Below are positions 45,001 to 54,800 of a stretch of DNA of 64,000 nt, one piece after another. The translations under genes were made by a program, and so were the position numbers. A model generated the notes under the pieces. It saw only the letters and a program-made list of their open reading frames with translations, made no database searches and had not been told where the DNA came from. Origin of the DNA: Paenibacillus harenae DSM 16969 (GTDB lineage: Bacteria; Bacillota; Bacilli; Paenibacillales; Paenibacillaceae). The DNA lies in NCBI RefSeq assembly GCF_000422465.1, contig NZ_KE383842.1, positions 1,633,845-1,697,844 of the forward strand. The letters are read 5' to 3'. Positions within the stretch are counted from its first letter, which is position 1, and each line of letters begins with the position of its first letter.

Positions 45001-48000
45001 GAGCTGTACTCTGCGCTAAGCAGCAGTCCTTCCTCCGCTTCTCTCGCCTGCAGGGACAAATCGAACTTGGAAACCCGCGCCTCAGAGTTCAGCGGGATGA
45101 AACTTAGACCAGACAGCCCGGCCGCTTCAAGATCCATGTTCTGTACGATAAACATCGTGTCGAACAGAGGGTTACGGCTAATATCCCGTTGAAGCCCGAG
45201 CTTCTCGATCAAAGACTCGAACGGATACCCTTGATGATCGAACGCTTCGAGCGTAGATTCCTTTACTTCCTGCAGGAAGGAAGCAAATGTTTTATCCGCT
45301 TCCGGCCTGTTGCGCATGACAAGCGTACCGACGAACATGCCGATCATCGGCTCAGTATCCGCATGCTGGCGGCCTGCGGTCGGGGATCCGATGATGATAT
45401 CTTCTTTTCCCGAATATTTGGCGAGCATGACGTTATAAGCTGCGAGCAGCACCATATAAAGTGTCGTATCCGTCTGCTTCGCAAGTGCTTGCAGCAGATC
45501 GAGCAGCGACCGGTCAGCCTGTTGTGTTACGACGCCGCCATGAAAGCTTTGCACAGGCGGGCGCGGGAAGTCGGTCGGAAGATCAAGCACCGGCAGCTCG
45601 TCCGAAAACCGATTCAGCCAATAGTGCTCCTGTGTCTTCAATTGGGCTGAACCAAGCCGCTCCTGCTGCCACACCGCGTAATCCTTATACTGAACGCGCA
45701 GCGGTTCTAAATCGGAGCCCTGATACAGCTCTACAAATTCCTTGACTATAATACCAGCCGACACGCCGTCTGAAATAATGTGATGCATGTCATACATCAG
45801 CAAATGTTTATGTTCCTTTAATTTGACCAGCTCAGCCCGGAACAGCGGCGCGGTATTCAGCTCGAACGGACGTACGAAAGCCTCCGTCAAGCGCTCCGTT
45901 TCGGATTCATCGGCTTCCGAATAAGGAACGTCAAGCTCAGCCAATTCCTCCACGATCTGAACCGGTTCTCCGTCCACAGTCTCAAAGCGTGTCCGTAGCG
46001 TTTCGTGACGATTAACTAATTGATGGAAAGCTCCTTGCAGACGAGGAACGTCGAGCTCTCCTTCGATAAGGATGAAGCCTGGTAAATTGTAACTGGTCCC
46101 TGAACCCGCAAGCGTGCTGACGACATACATCCGCTTCTGAGCCGAAGATACCGGGTAATATGCTCTTGGCGTCACGGCCTCAATATCCGAATAGGAATGA
46201 CCGAGTCCCGACTCCCTCTGTCCGATAATATAAGCCGAGATCGCTTCAATGACCGGCGATTCGAAAATAACGCGGAGCGGAACCTCTACGCCGAATGTTT
46301 GATGAATTTGCGAGATCATCGTCATCGCCTTGAGGGAATGTCCCCCTTTTTTGAAAAAATGATCCTTCGTTCCGATGACCGGCAGCGCAAGCAGCTCCTG
46401 CCACATCGTGCATAACTTTTGTTCCGTTTCATTCGACGGCGGGAAATATCCCGCAGCATCGCCCGGAACTGACGCCGTGAAGTCCGGTTCCGGAAGCGCT
46501 TTTCGGTCCAGCTTGCCGCTTGGCAAGCGCGGCATGTATGCAAGCTGAACGAAGTGCGCCGGCACCATGTACGATGGAAGCTCAGATGCGAGTCTCTCCT
46601 TAATGTCCAGGAGAGCAAGCTCGTCTTCCGCAGTCAAATAAGCGCATAAGGTTTTTTGTCCGTCGGCATCATCAAGGGCAATGACAACCGCTTCCTCGAC
46701 GGACGGCTGACTAAGCACCGCTGCTTCGATCTCGCCAAGCTCAATGCGATAGCCGCGAATCTTGACCTGATGATCGATCCGGTCCAGATATTCGATCCGC
46801 CCGTCCGGAAGCCAGCGGGCCAAATCTCCGGTACGGTACATACGCTGCCCTTGCAAGTAGGGACAGTTCACAAATTTCTCCGCGGTCAGCTCCGGCCGCA
46901 TCCAATAACCGCGGGCCAGGCCGGCACCCGCTATGCACAACTCGCCGGGAACGCCTACCGGCATAAGCTGCAAATGCTCGTTAACGATATATATGCTTGT
47001 GTTCGCAATCGGACTTCCGATCGTCACCGCTTCATCCGCCTGTAACTGACGGCAAATCGTAGCGACTACGCTGGTTTCTGTCGGCCCGTACTCATTCACA
47101 AGCTCCGTTTGCGGCGCAATCCTTCTGCTCTTCTCAAGAAGGGAATCCGGAATTCGTTCTCCAGCTAACGTTACGATCCGCAGCGAGACGGCATCCTCCG
47201 GCTTCATGCCGTCTATGATGACGCCATATAAACTGGGCACGCTGATAAAATGCGTCACTCCCTCAGCGGTGATGAGCCTTCTAATGGCCAACGGGTCCTT
47301 CGCTTCCTCTTCGGAAACAAGCACGACTGATGCCCCGGCGACGATCGGCGTGAAGAAGCTTGTCACAAATCCGTCGAACGAGAACGAGAACAATTGAAGC
47401 ACAACATCCTGTTCCGTAAGACCGTATTCGGCAGCACGCCATTGAATCGAATTCGCGACTCCGCGATGCTCTACGGCAACACCCTTTGGTTGCCCGGTTG
47501 TTCCTGACGTATAGATGAGATAGGCCATATGCTCAGGGCCAGCCAAAGCTGCCAGATCGGAATCATCGGCATCGTAAGAAGCCGCGTCGCCCAGATCGAG
47601 CGTCTGCACCGAACCGCTCTCAGCGAGCAGACGGGTTTGCGCCAATACGAGATTGGCACGGCTGTCTTGGAGCAAATATGCCCTTCTCTCCTGCGGATAA
47701 GCAGGATCAACCGGCAAGTATGCAGCGCCTGCCTTCAGAACAGCAAGCAGCGCAACAATCATTTCGTTCGAGCGTTCCGACAGGACGGCAACGACGGTAT
47801 CCGCTGCTGCTCCGCGAGCGCGAAGCGTGCGCGCAAGCTGATTGGCGCGCGCATTCAGCTCGCGGTAGGTAAGACGTTCGCCGCCAAATTGAACGGCGGT
47901 TCTCTCGGGCGATCGATGGGCTTGCTCCTCAAAAAGCGCATGCAGCGTTCGTCCTTGGGGCAGATCAATCGACGTATCGTTAAAAGTGTTCAGCAGGAGA

Positions 48001-48782
48001 TTACGTTCTTCCTCAGTCAGCAAGCTTAACCGGGATAACGGTTCGTCAGGCGTTTCAATCGCTCTCAGCACTTGGCTGAGATGAACGGCTAACGATTGAA
48101 TGGATTGCTCGCTATAGCGATGTAAGTCGTATTCAATGGCAACCTCCAGACGATCCTCTTCCATGCTGAACACAAATGCCAGACTTGTATTGATTTTTTC
48201 CGCATAACTTCTGTCATGGACACCATCCAGCATGACCAGAGTCGGCAATTCAGCCGTTCCATCCTCCGACAACGCAATCTGCGCATATTCGGCCAAAGTG
48301 TGAAAGGGAATGTTCTGATGCTCATTAGCCTCCGTCACGGCTTGCCGGACATGACCTGCCCAATCGCGGAAGGTATAGTCGCCCTTTAATTCGGTATGAA
48401 TGACCAGCAGCTGATTTACCGGCTCCTTCAACTCTTTATGCTGCTTAAACACCGGCACCCCGATCCGGGCTTGACCGGCGGATGTATAGTGGTGCACCAA
48501 ATAACTGACGCCGGATAGCAGTAGCATAAACAGGCCGTATCCGGTGCTTGCGGCAGCTCTCAGCTTGCCGGCAGCAGCTTCATCTACAACATGACGATGA
48601 ATACCGAAACTATAGGTGCTGCTGCCGGCTTCCTTAGCGGCCGAGGCTAAGCCCCCGCGCATCATCATCCGCGGAAGCTCGCTCATGCCGATGTCGTCTT
48701 GAAGCTTATCGGCCCAATATTGCTGTTCCTTATCGTAACGGCCGCCTGCCAGCAGCATTTGTTGCGCGCGTTTATCGATCAT
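36090..48782 (-). CDS. Nonribosomal peptide synthetase, four modules plus thioesterase (half C)-A-T-(C-A-T)x3-TE
   Basis: 4230 residues. Residues 1-255 resemble only the C-terminal half of a condensation domain. Then come A (ATP motif YTSGTTGQPKG at 424-434), a carrier with S816 in KKGGHS, three C-A-T modules with intact HHxxxDG motifs, a last carrier with S3956 in VGGNS, and a type I thioesterase (about 3990-4230) with S4077 in GYSAGG, D4104 and H4209. Pocket residues read by eye: DGTITAEVV (Tyr-like), DAFWIGGTF (Val), DVWHFSLVD (Ser), DASNTGEVM (unassigned, X2). No epimerase domain is present. The order suggests Tyr-Val-Ser-X2, then release or ring closure by the TE. GGAGGAGA lies 6 bases before the ATG. 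It is the last synthetase of the operon. Confidence 0.95.
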   Translation of the reverse strand: MIDKRAQQMLLAGGRYDKEQQYWADKLQDDIGMSELPRMMMRGGLASAAKEAGSSTYSFGIHRHVVDEAAAGKLRAAASTGYGLFMLLLSGVSYLVHHYTSAGQARIGVPVFKQHKELKEPVNQLLVIHTELKGDYTFRDWAGHVRQAVTEANEHQNIPFHTLAEYAQIALSEDGTAELPTLVMLDGVHDRSYAEKINTSLAFVFSMEEDRLEVAIEYDLHRYSEQSIQSLAVHLSQVLRAIETPDEPLSRLSLLTEEERNLLLNTFNDTSIDLPQGRTLHALFEEQAHRSPERTAVQFGGERLTYRELNARANQLARTLRARGAAADTVVAVLSERSNEMIVALLAVLKAGAAYLPVDPAYPQERRAYLLQDSRANLVLAQTRLLAESGSVQTLDLGDAASYDADDSDLAALAGPEHMAYLIYTSGTTGQPKGVAVEHRGVANSIQWRAAEYGLTEQDVVLQLFSFSFDGFVTSFFTPIVAGASVVLVSEEEAKDPLAIRRLITAEGVTHFISVPSLYGVIIDGMKPEDAVSLRIVTLAGERIPDSLLEKSRRIAPQTELVNEYGPTETSVVATICRQLQADEAVTIGSPIANTSIYIVNEHLQLMPVGVPGELCIAGAGLARGYWMRPELTAEKFVNCPYLQGQRMYRTGDLARWLPDGRIEYLDRIDHQVKIRGYRIELGEIEAAVLSQPSVEEAVVIALDDADGQKTLCAYLTAEDELALLDIKERLASELPSYMVPAHFVQLAYMPRLPSGKLDRKALPEPDFTASVPGDAAGYFPPSNETEQKLCTMWQELLALPVIGTKDHFFKKGGHSLKAMTMISQIHQTFGVEVPLRVIFESPVIEAISAYIIGQRESGLGHSYSDIEAVTPRAYYPVSSAQKRMYVVSTLAGSGTSYNLPGFILIEGELDVPRLQGAFHQLVNRHETLRTRFETVDGEPVQIVEELAELDVPYSEADESETERLTEAFVRPFELNTAPLFRAELVKLKEHKHLLMYDMHHIISDGVSAGIIVKEFVELYQGSDLEPLRVQYKDYAVWQQERLGSAQLKTQEHYWLNRFSDELPVLDLPTDFPRPPVQSFHGGVVTQQADRSLLDLLQALAKQTDTTLYMVLLAAYNVMLAKYSGKEDIIIGSPTAGRQHADTEPMIGMFVGTLVMRNRPEADKTFASFLQEVKESTLEAFDHQGYPFESLIEKLGLQRDISRNPLFDTMFIVQNMDLEAAGLSGLSFIPLNSEARVSKFDLSLQAREAEEGLLLSAEYSSALYKEETVQRMLGHFIEILKCIAARPDRSIRDIEMITEGEKQVILRVFNDTRTAYPRDASIAELFRNQAQLTPEHAAVTYCGRIMSYRELNACANRIARKLQEDGIGRGDTVAVYADRSLALIVGVLGILKAGAAFVTLDPLFPEERIRFMLEDSAASACLTFGTEPITSTSLTINWIDLTRWLSSESAEEDDLHVAIAPDDLAYIMYTSGSTGNPKGVMVEQRNVVRLVKGTNYASFDPDGCLLLTGSVGFDAITFEIFGALLNGLTLHIVDKDVLLHTEHLAAYIHEHRITLMWLTAPLFNQLSEERPDMFAGVRQLIIGGDVLSPRHINRVRRGTQGITLINGYGPTENTTFSTTYAIDTDFEDSIPIGRPISNSTAYIMNEAGHLQPVGVPGELVVGGDGVSRGYANLPEMSAEKFVPNPYEHGERMYRTGDLARWRADGMIEYLGRIDQQVKIRGYRIELHEIETGLLKQPGMKEACVVAGEDLNGQKALCAYYVSEANLEVSELRAALAQQLPAYMIPLCFIQLERFPLTANGKIDRRVLPKPDFTAAAALSAGYVSPRTATESQLAALWEEALGIRPVGVTDDFFALGGHSLKAMTLIARMKRRFGVDVPLRKLFEAATIEALAVYIDHADKAVQAAVGKAPEQPHYPLTPAQERLFVLSRFEGAGISYNLPRVMTIDGPLEWEHLQLVFRKLVTRHEALRTSFVLVDGEPVQRIAPDDDIHFEVIRRQAEEAELTQLVDAFIRPFDLEKAPLLRVELIELSAEKHVMMCDMHHIIADGVSMSLFMKEFAELYEGAELPALRISYKDFAVWLNSGEGKSALKLQEQYWLEAFAEEAPLLALPTDYPRPAVQSFKGANHAVQAGGALKNALNEAAAKTGTTLYMVLLAAYNVLLHKYSGQTDIVVGTPVAGRPHADVEPIIGMFVNTLALRSYPESSKTFGQLLEEVKQSALAALDNQHYPFNTLVEKLNLPRDLSRNPLFDTMFSLQNIDMDTRELTGLRIEPFHFEGGAAKFDLSLEATETEDELIISFEYGTALFKRETIERMGDHFLHILKEIAANPHLPIAEIDMMSVEEKSQLTERFNDTAAEFPAETTIHEVFEAQADKTPDAVAVMDGSRTFTYRELNAQANRLAHKLRASGVGPDRIVPLMLERAAEMIIGILAIHKAGGAYLPVDPDFPEERIRYMLEDSGAEWLLTQTRFVAKAHSLPVGEMIDLDDPAAYADREAGNLQPIAGPSHLAYVIYTSGSTGKPKGVMIEHRAAINRIHWMQKAYPINENDVILQKTPYTFDVSVWEMFWWGFTGAKVCFLKPGGEKDPEEIVQAIERSRITTLHFVPSMLSIFLDYIARGSHAERLSSLRLLFASGEALQPGQVSRFHSELYSRHGAKLINLYGPTEAAVDVSHFDCSTSDRSGIVPIGKPIDNIQLYVVNGDFRLQPVGIPGELCIAGVGLARGYVNKPELTAEKFVDHPFTPGTKMYRTGDLARWLPDGNMEYLGRLDFQVKIRGYRIELGEIETVLLKHEAVRDTVVAALQDKEKLSFLCAYFTADRELNVNELRGHIGSSLPAYMIPAQFVQLESLPLSPNGKINRKALPEPEGQLATGAAYIAPRTPTEELLVGLWREALGIERIGVLDSFFALGGHSLKAMALLAQMHKACGVEVPLRYLFEWPTIEAAARYIDEYAEQTYSPIRPAPKQELYAVSSAQKRMYILDLFEGKGTSLAYNMPAVIGFEGIMDEARFEQALQRLVSRHEPLRTSFHQANGEPLQRVHDKVDMYLERHQASTEEEAGQLIEEWFRPFDLAEAPLLRAALFRISEQKHVFAYDMHHIVSDGVSGSIFLQELIQLYEGEDLPAPALHYKDFALWQNEWLESEAFVKQEQFWLNQFAGGDVPLLELPADYARRAVKSFSGAVVAFEANTELAHRLEGLAQDSRATLYMVLLAAYKVLLSRYSGQTDIVVGAPIAGRSHADTAGMLGMFVNSLAMRSSLSAERTFREFLSDVKQNALDAFEHQDYPFEMLVEKLQLPRDLSRNPLFDTVVVWQNAGSERSDAAEAPHSQSELRIVPFGQEHSISKFDLSLIAAPGEGTLRLSFEYCTDLFREETINSMAGHFLRILEAAAYFPDSVIGQIDLITNEEKRWLSENNATEREYAGSNLLHGLFEEQASRLPAQPAIVQGESSLTYSKLNARANQLARTIRSYGVQSGDIVAISADRSLDMAVGMLAVMKAGAAYLPVDPDYPADRIRYLLKDSRTPLLLARASAIQAADYEFSGSILNLESEDSYDADDSNPEWTVLPQDLAYVIYTSGTTGEPKGVMIEHQSIANSVKWRRAEFGFGPEDKALQIMSFAFDASVSSLFTPLASGAVSYLVPKEEAKDPAALKKYVSDLKITHLNCVSSLFGTIIHLLEPDEAVSLRQITLGGEPVSGGLVEQTKRKNAKVELINEYGPTESSVMSTYMRGLDPDRSITIGKPIANTKIYIVNDRMQQQPVGVRGELCIAGIGLSRGYWNQQELTEEKFVPCPFVPGERMYRTGDAARWLPDGMIEFAGRIDRQVKVRGYRIELAEIDAVLLKLPAVREASVQALNDAGGENYLCAYLVVDDEETVHAAKAAAIKELPAYMVPAYFIRLKKLPLTPNGKIDLKALPLPDVNALREPYTAPRNEEEQKLAQIWEELLGIPQAGIHDNFFEVGGNSLKAAMLTVKVYERLRVELPFLAVFQQPTIAELAGFIARRRIQRSEEQPITLLNGPAERHLFCFPPIAGYGFVYQKLGALLEEAGIAVYGFDFIHEDDQIEQYVKYIRGVQPEGPYLLLGYSAGGNLAFNVARMLEAEGSSVSDLIMLDAEPKKKAIKQTARQTEEKVGEIIDQEAAGTQYGAYLQNGMIRDTIYRHIVAYMSFLNKLDNKGKLAADIHFIESEGKELSLLQRQLDWSKHTTGRHLKYKGAGTHEDMLEPAYITANAELIRQLLR

Positions 48783-48803
48783 TGCGAGTCTCCTCCAACC
48801 GAA

Positions 48804-51800
48804 TCAGAATTGAAACTGAACGTCTTCTCCCAGTAAATTATCCATTTGCCCGGCTTCGATCAGCTGAATGTCGCCGATGCGGATGCTCGGATCGTTCGTT
48901 ACGGTCTCCAGCACCTTGATCAAATGCTGCGCCAGCCGAATAACCGTATCTCGCTTGAACAACGCAGCAGCGTATTCGAAGGAAAATCTGAAGTCCGCCT
49001 CTTCTTCAACCGCCGACAGCGTCAAATCGAACTTCGCAATCGAGCTTTCGAATTCATACGGCTCAAATCGCAAACCGTCGATCTCTTCCGCCTCGCCCGC
49101 AATATTTTGCAGGCTGAACACCGTATCGAACAACGGGTTGCGGCTTAAGTCGCGCTGCAGATCAAGTTCGGCTATTAGCTGTTCAAGAGGAAAATCCTGA
49201 TGCTCGAAGGCTTCCAGCGTCCGTTTTTTTACTTGAAGAATAAATGCCGAGAAGGTTAAATCGGCATCGTGAATGTTCCGTAGAGCCAAGGTATTAACGA
49301 ACATGCCCATAACTTGATCGAGCTCGGCACGCGGCCGTCCGGCAGCCGGTACGCCGATAACGATGTCAGTCTGACCAGAGTACTTGGAGAGCAGTACGTG
49401 GTACGCTGCAAGCAGCACCATAAATACCGTTGAACCCGTTTCTTCACTTAGAAGCAGAAGCTTATCCTTTAGACCCGGAATGGTGCCAAACGTAATCGAA
49501 TCGCCTGCAAAATCCCGCTTCTCCTGTCTTCCGAAATCGGTCGGAAGCGATAGCTGCGGAACGCCGCCCTCAAATTGCGCTTTCCAGAAAGCTTTCATAC
49601 GATCATTGGCAGAGGAGGCAAACAGCTGGTTCTGCCATGCTGCGAAATCTTTATACTGCAGGTTTAGAGCTGGAAGCTCGCGTCCCGCATAAAGCTCGAC
49701 AAACTCGCGAACCAGAATAGCCATCGAGACGCCGTCGGCAATAATATGATGCATGTCGAACATCAGCAGATGTCTGGCCGGCTCAAGCATAACGAGTCCG
49801 ACACGAAGCAGAGGTGCCTGCTCCAGATCGAAAGGCTGCACAAATTCGTTCAGCACGCTGCCGAGTTCAGCCTCGCCGGCATGCCGGTAAGAAATCTCGA
49901 ACGGCGCCTCCATATGAATCTTCTGTACCGGCTCTCCGGAGGTCGAATGGAAGGTCGTCCGGAATGTCTCATGACGCTGAATGATGCTGCGGAAAGCGTC
50001 CTGCAGCCGGTCAGGGTTTATTTCTCCCTCTATGATCATCGCGCCTGGCATATTGTAGCCAGTACCTTCACCTTCGAACTGGTGCATGATATACATGCGG
50101 CGCTGAGCAGCCGATACCTCATAATGCGGGCTGTTCGGAAGCGGTACAATTGCGGTTGTCTCTATCCGCTCCTTGCGGTCGATCGCTGCTGCCAATGCTT
50201 CCAGTGTCGAACGTTCAAACAGCGAGCTTAATTCCAGCTTCACGCCAAAGACTTGAATAATCTTCGAAATAAGGCTCATCGCTTTCAACGAGTGACCGCC
50301 GAGCTTGAAGAAATCATCGTGTATACCGATTCGCTTGGCACCAAGCAGCTCGGACCATAAACCGGCAAGCTTCTCTTCCGTTTCCGTTCGAGGCGCGATA
50401 TGCAGCGTGCCGTCCGCAAAAATCGTTCCGGCTGTTTCATGCAGAGCGCGACGGTCGATTTTGCCATTCGCGGTAAGCGGCATCCTCTCTAATGGAATGA
50501 AGCGCGCCGGAAGCATATAGCCCGGCAGCTTGGCCTCCAAGTGCTCACGCATCCCGGCCGGATCTAGAGAGATTTGAGCCGTATAGAAAGCACATAGATA
50601 GGCATCCCCTCGTTCGTCAGTCAGAGCCAGAACGATAGCTTCATCAACGCTGCTTTTCTGGAGCATGGCCGTTTCAATTTCACCAAGCTCAATGCGGAAG
50701 CCGCGAATTTTCACCTGATGATCGATTCGACCCAAATATTCGATGCTGCCGTCAGGCTGCCAGCGTGCTAAATCTCCGGTCCGGTACATCCGCTCGCCTT
50801 GTATGAACGGACAGGGAACAAATTTCTCGTCGGTCAGCTTCGGCCGGTTTAAATAACCTCTGGCCACACCTGCGCCTCCGATGCATAATTCCCCCGGTAC
50901 GCCGATGGGCTGCAGCTGGTTATCATGGCTGACAATGTATGCTTTCGTATTCGTGATAGGCTTGCCGATCGGTACGCTTATAGAAGCTGCAAGCAGCTTC
51001 TCGTCTATCTCGCAAGCAGTCGCGCATATCGTCGTCTCTGTCGGGCCATAGGCATTGACGTAACTGACACGGTCAATCCACCGTGTGACCAGCTCCCTCG
51101 AAGCCGCAGAACCGGCTGTAATGAGACGCCGCAAATAAGGCAGCCGCTCCGGCTCCAGATGTATGGCGAATGCAGGCGGCAGAGTAATAACCGTTATTTG
51201 TTCCTCATTCATAAAGGCTTCGAAGCTTGCATAATCGTTCAAGGATTCCTTAGGAACGATATGCAGGCTTGCTCCGGTGAACAGCGCCATAACGATTTCC
51301 CAAACCGATGCGTCGAAGGAGCTGCTCGCGAACTGGGCGATTCGATCTCCCTCGCCAATGCCGTAATGGTTTTGGAAATAATGCTGTAAATTCACAAGTC
51401 CTCTATGCTCCAGCAGCGTCCCTTTCGGCTTTCCGGTCGTACCGGATGTATAGATGACGTATGCCAGGCTTTTAGGAGTACATGGCTGCTTCTGCTCTTC
51501 CTGTGCTTGATCATCGCTCGAGAGAGAGCCGGCGGCAGCCTGGCCGTCATGATGAACAACGAAGTCATTGTCCTCCTCATACACGAGCAAATTGCTATAC
51601 GCGTCTATGCTTCCCCGGACCTGATCCAAGTCCCGTTGTCTGGTTACAAGCAGCTTCGCACCGCTGTCCTGTACAATGTACTGAATCCGTTCAGCCGGAT
51701 AATCGATATCGATTGGCAGATAGGCCCCGCCGGCTTTAACGATAGCGAGCATCGACACGACCATCTCGACGGACCGCTCCATCATCACTCCGACTATCGC

Positions 51801-54800
51801 TTCCGCTCTAACGCCATTACGGCGAAGTCTGGCAGCCATTCTGTCAGCCATCGCATTCAGCTCCGCATAGGACAATGAATAATTGCCAAGCTTTAAAGCA
51901 GCCGCATGAGGCATACGGCTTGCTTGCTGCTCAAACCGTGCGCTGACAGTCCCTTCCGCCGGGATTTCTGCGCTTGTATCGTTGAAATCCTCCAGCAGCA
52001 TCAGGCTGTCTTCAGCCGTCAGCATATTTATTTCGGCCAGAGTCTGCTCGGGTTGGCGAACAACGGCCTTTAATATTTCCGAATAATAGCTCAGAAATCG
52101 CACCATCGAATCCTTCTTGAATAAAGCCGTGCTGAATTCAACGCCAAGCGTTATCCCTTGGCTTGACGGCTCCGCCAGGAGCGTCAAATCGAATTTGGAC
52201 CATTTATTTTCGAATTCACAGGGGGTTACCTTTAATCCATCCGGATCCTCTGCTCCTTCCGATAGATTCTGAACCATGAACACCGCGTCGAACAATGGGT
52301 TACGGCTCAGATCACGAGGCATATCCAGCTTCTCCAGCAGCGTTTCATACGGGTAATCCTGATGCTCGAATGCCAGCAATGAAGTCTCTTTCACTTCTTT
52401 CATTAAAGCGCGGAACGTCTTGTCCCCCGCCGGTTTTGCGCGCAGCGCTAAAGTATTCACAAACATCCCGACTACATGATTCATATCGTCATGCGTTCGT
52501 CCGGCAACCGGTGAACCGACGATCATGTCCGTATGACCGGTATATTTGTACAGCAGGCTGAAGTATGCGGCGAGCATCACCATATAGAGCGTAGCGCCTT
52601 CTTTCGCTGCCAGCTCGTCAAGCGCTGCGGCAAGCTCAGGTTCGACGAGCATAGACAAATGGTCGCCTTCAAAGCTTCTAACGGCTGGCCGCGCATAATC
52701 GGCCGGAAGATCAAGCAGCGGCAAATCGCCTGAGAATTGCTCCAGCCAGAACGCTTCCTTCCTGCTGAAAGCCTCCGATCCGACCAGGCTGTTTTGCCAG
52801 ACGGCAATATCCTTAAATTGGATACGCAGCTCCGGCAGCTCCTCGCCATGATACAATGCCGTAAATTCTTTAATGACAATGCCGAGCGAAACGCCGTCGG
52901 CAATAATATGATGCAGATCGAAAAGCAGCAAATGACGGTCTGCAGCCAGCTTAACCAGCTCTACGCGAAATAACGGCGCTGCATGCAGATCGAAAGGACG
53001 GACAAAGCGTTCGATCAGCTTCGCCGGCTCATGCGCCGCTTCCGGCTGATCGGAGATATCGATCCTGTTCACGTTAAAGGGAATGCTGTCATGCACTCGC
53101 TGCACCGGCTCGCCATCGGTTAGCGTGAAGGAGGTGCGCAACGATTCATGTCGATCAACCAGCTTCCGCATCGCCTCTTCAAAGCGTGCAATATCGATTT
53201 CTCCCTCAAGCAGGAATATGCCGGGAATGTTATAACCCGTATGAGCGCCGCCCAATTGATTAAGTACAAACATCCGTTTCTGCGCGGACGATACCGGGTA
53301 CAACTCCTGCTTCTTCGCCTGCGGAACAGCCGGAACGTAGTCGGTATCAGCCTGTTTATCATCTGCAAGATAGGGGGTCAGCGCTTCAATGGTCGGTCTC
53401 TCGAACAAAATTCTAAGCGGAACGTCGACTCCGCACTGCTTGCTTATGCCGGATACGAGCATCATCGCTTTAAGGGAATGACCGCCCAGCGCGAAGAAGC
53501 TGTCGCGTATACCGACTTGGGCGACTCCGAGCACCTCTTCCCAAATCGTCGCCAGCTTTCGCTGCAGCTCATTCGTCGGGGCGACATAGGCAGCGCCTGT
53601 ATCCGGGCTTCCCTCCGGCATCGGTAGCCCTCTCCGATCTGTCTTTCCGTTAGGCGTTATCGGCAGCCGCTCAAGCTGGACGAAGAACGACGGCACCATG
53701 TAATCAGGAAGCGCCTCAAGCATATAATCCCTCAGCCCGGCTGTGGTCAGCATTTCTGATGCTGCAAAATACGCGCATAAATATTTACTTTTTTGATTAT
53801 CTTCGTAGGCGAGTGCCGCCGCTTCCGTAATCGCAGGGTGATTAAGCAGCCGGGACTCGATCTCGCCAAGCTCGATACGATGACCGCGAATTTTCACTTG
53901 ATGGTCCATGCGGCCCTGCAATTCAATGTCCCCGTTCGGCAGCCAGCATGCAAGGTCGCCGGTACGATACATGCGCTCCGCGCTGCGGTAAGGGTTCTGC
54001 AAAAATTTTTCAGCCGTTAATTGGGCGTTTCCGATATAGCCGCGCCCGACATTTTCTCCGGTGATAAACAGTTCGCCGGGTATGCCGACGGGTTGAAGCT
54101 GCATTCCGCTATTTAGAATATAAATGCCTGTATTGGAAATCGGCCGGCCGATCGCCGGCAATTCAGCTATCGTATCCAGCGCACCGAGCGATAGTGTCGT
54201 AACAACATGCGTTTCCGATGGACCATAGTGGTTATGGAGCGTAACCTCTCGTTCCCGCAAATAGGCTCGGAGTCCATCCGAGACGACAAGCTGCTCGCCT
54301 GCGGTTATAATGTGCTTCACGCAATGCGGGAACAGCGCTGCATAATCCTTTTCATTAAAAATAAATTTGAGAAAGGGCACCGGCAAGAACAAGACGGGAA
54401 TCGATTGCTCGCCGATCCATGCCGTTAGTTTTTCTACGCTGCTCTTCGTATCGTTATCGATCAAACAAAGCGTGCCTCCTGCCAGCAAAGTCGAAAAGAT
54501 TTCCTGATAGCAGACGTCGAAGCTGATCGTTGTATATTGCAGTACCTTTGTATGATAAGGAACGGTCGTTTTCGTCCATACATAGGAAAGTAAATTGACC
54601 ATATTTTTATGCTCAAGCATGACCCCTTTGGGCAGTCCGGTCGTGCCGGACGTGTAGATCACGTAAAGCAAATCGTTAGAGCCTGCTGCCGGAGGAAGAT
54701 TATCCGATGATTCCTGTGCATACAGCTCGTCCTGCAGCAGTTGAAGCGTGATACCCTCTCTAACGAACGCCGATGCCCGGTCAATCATATCCGTTTGAAT

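Noticed and set aside
36090..48782. Assigning diaminobutyrate to the unassigned adenylation domains because of the neighbouring aminotransferase
   Set aside because: The pocket residues do not resemble the known Dab/Orn code, and their subfamily resembles aromatic-activating domains.
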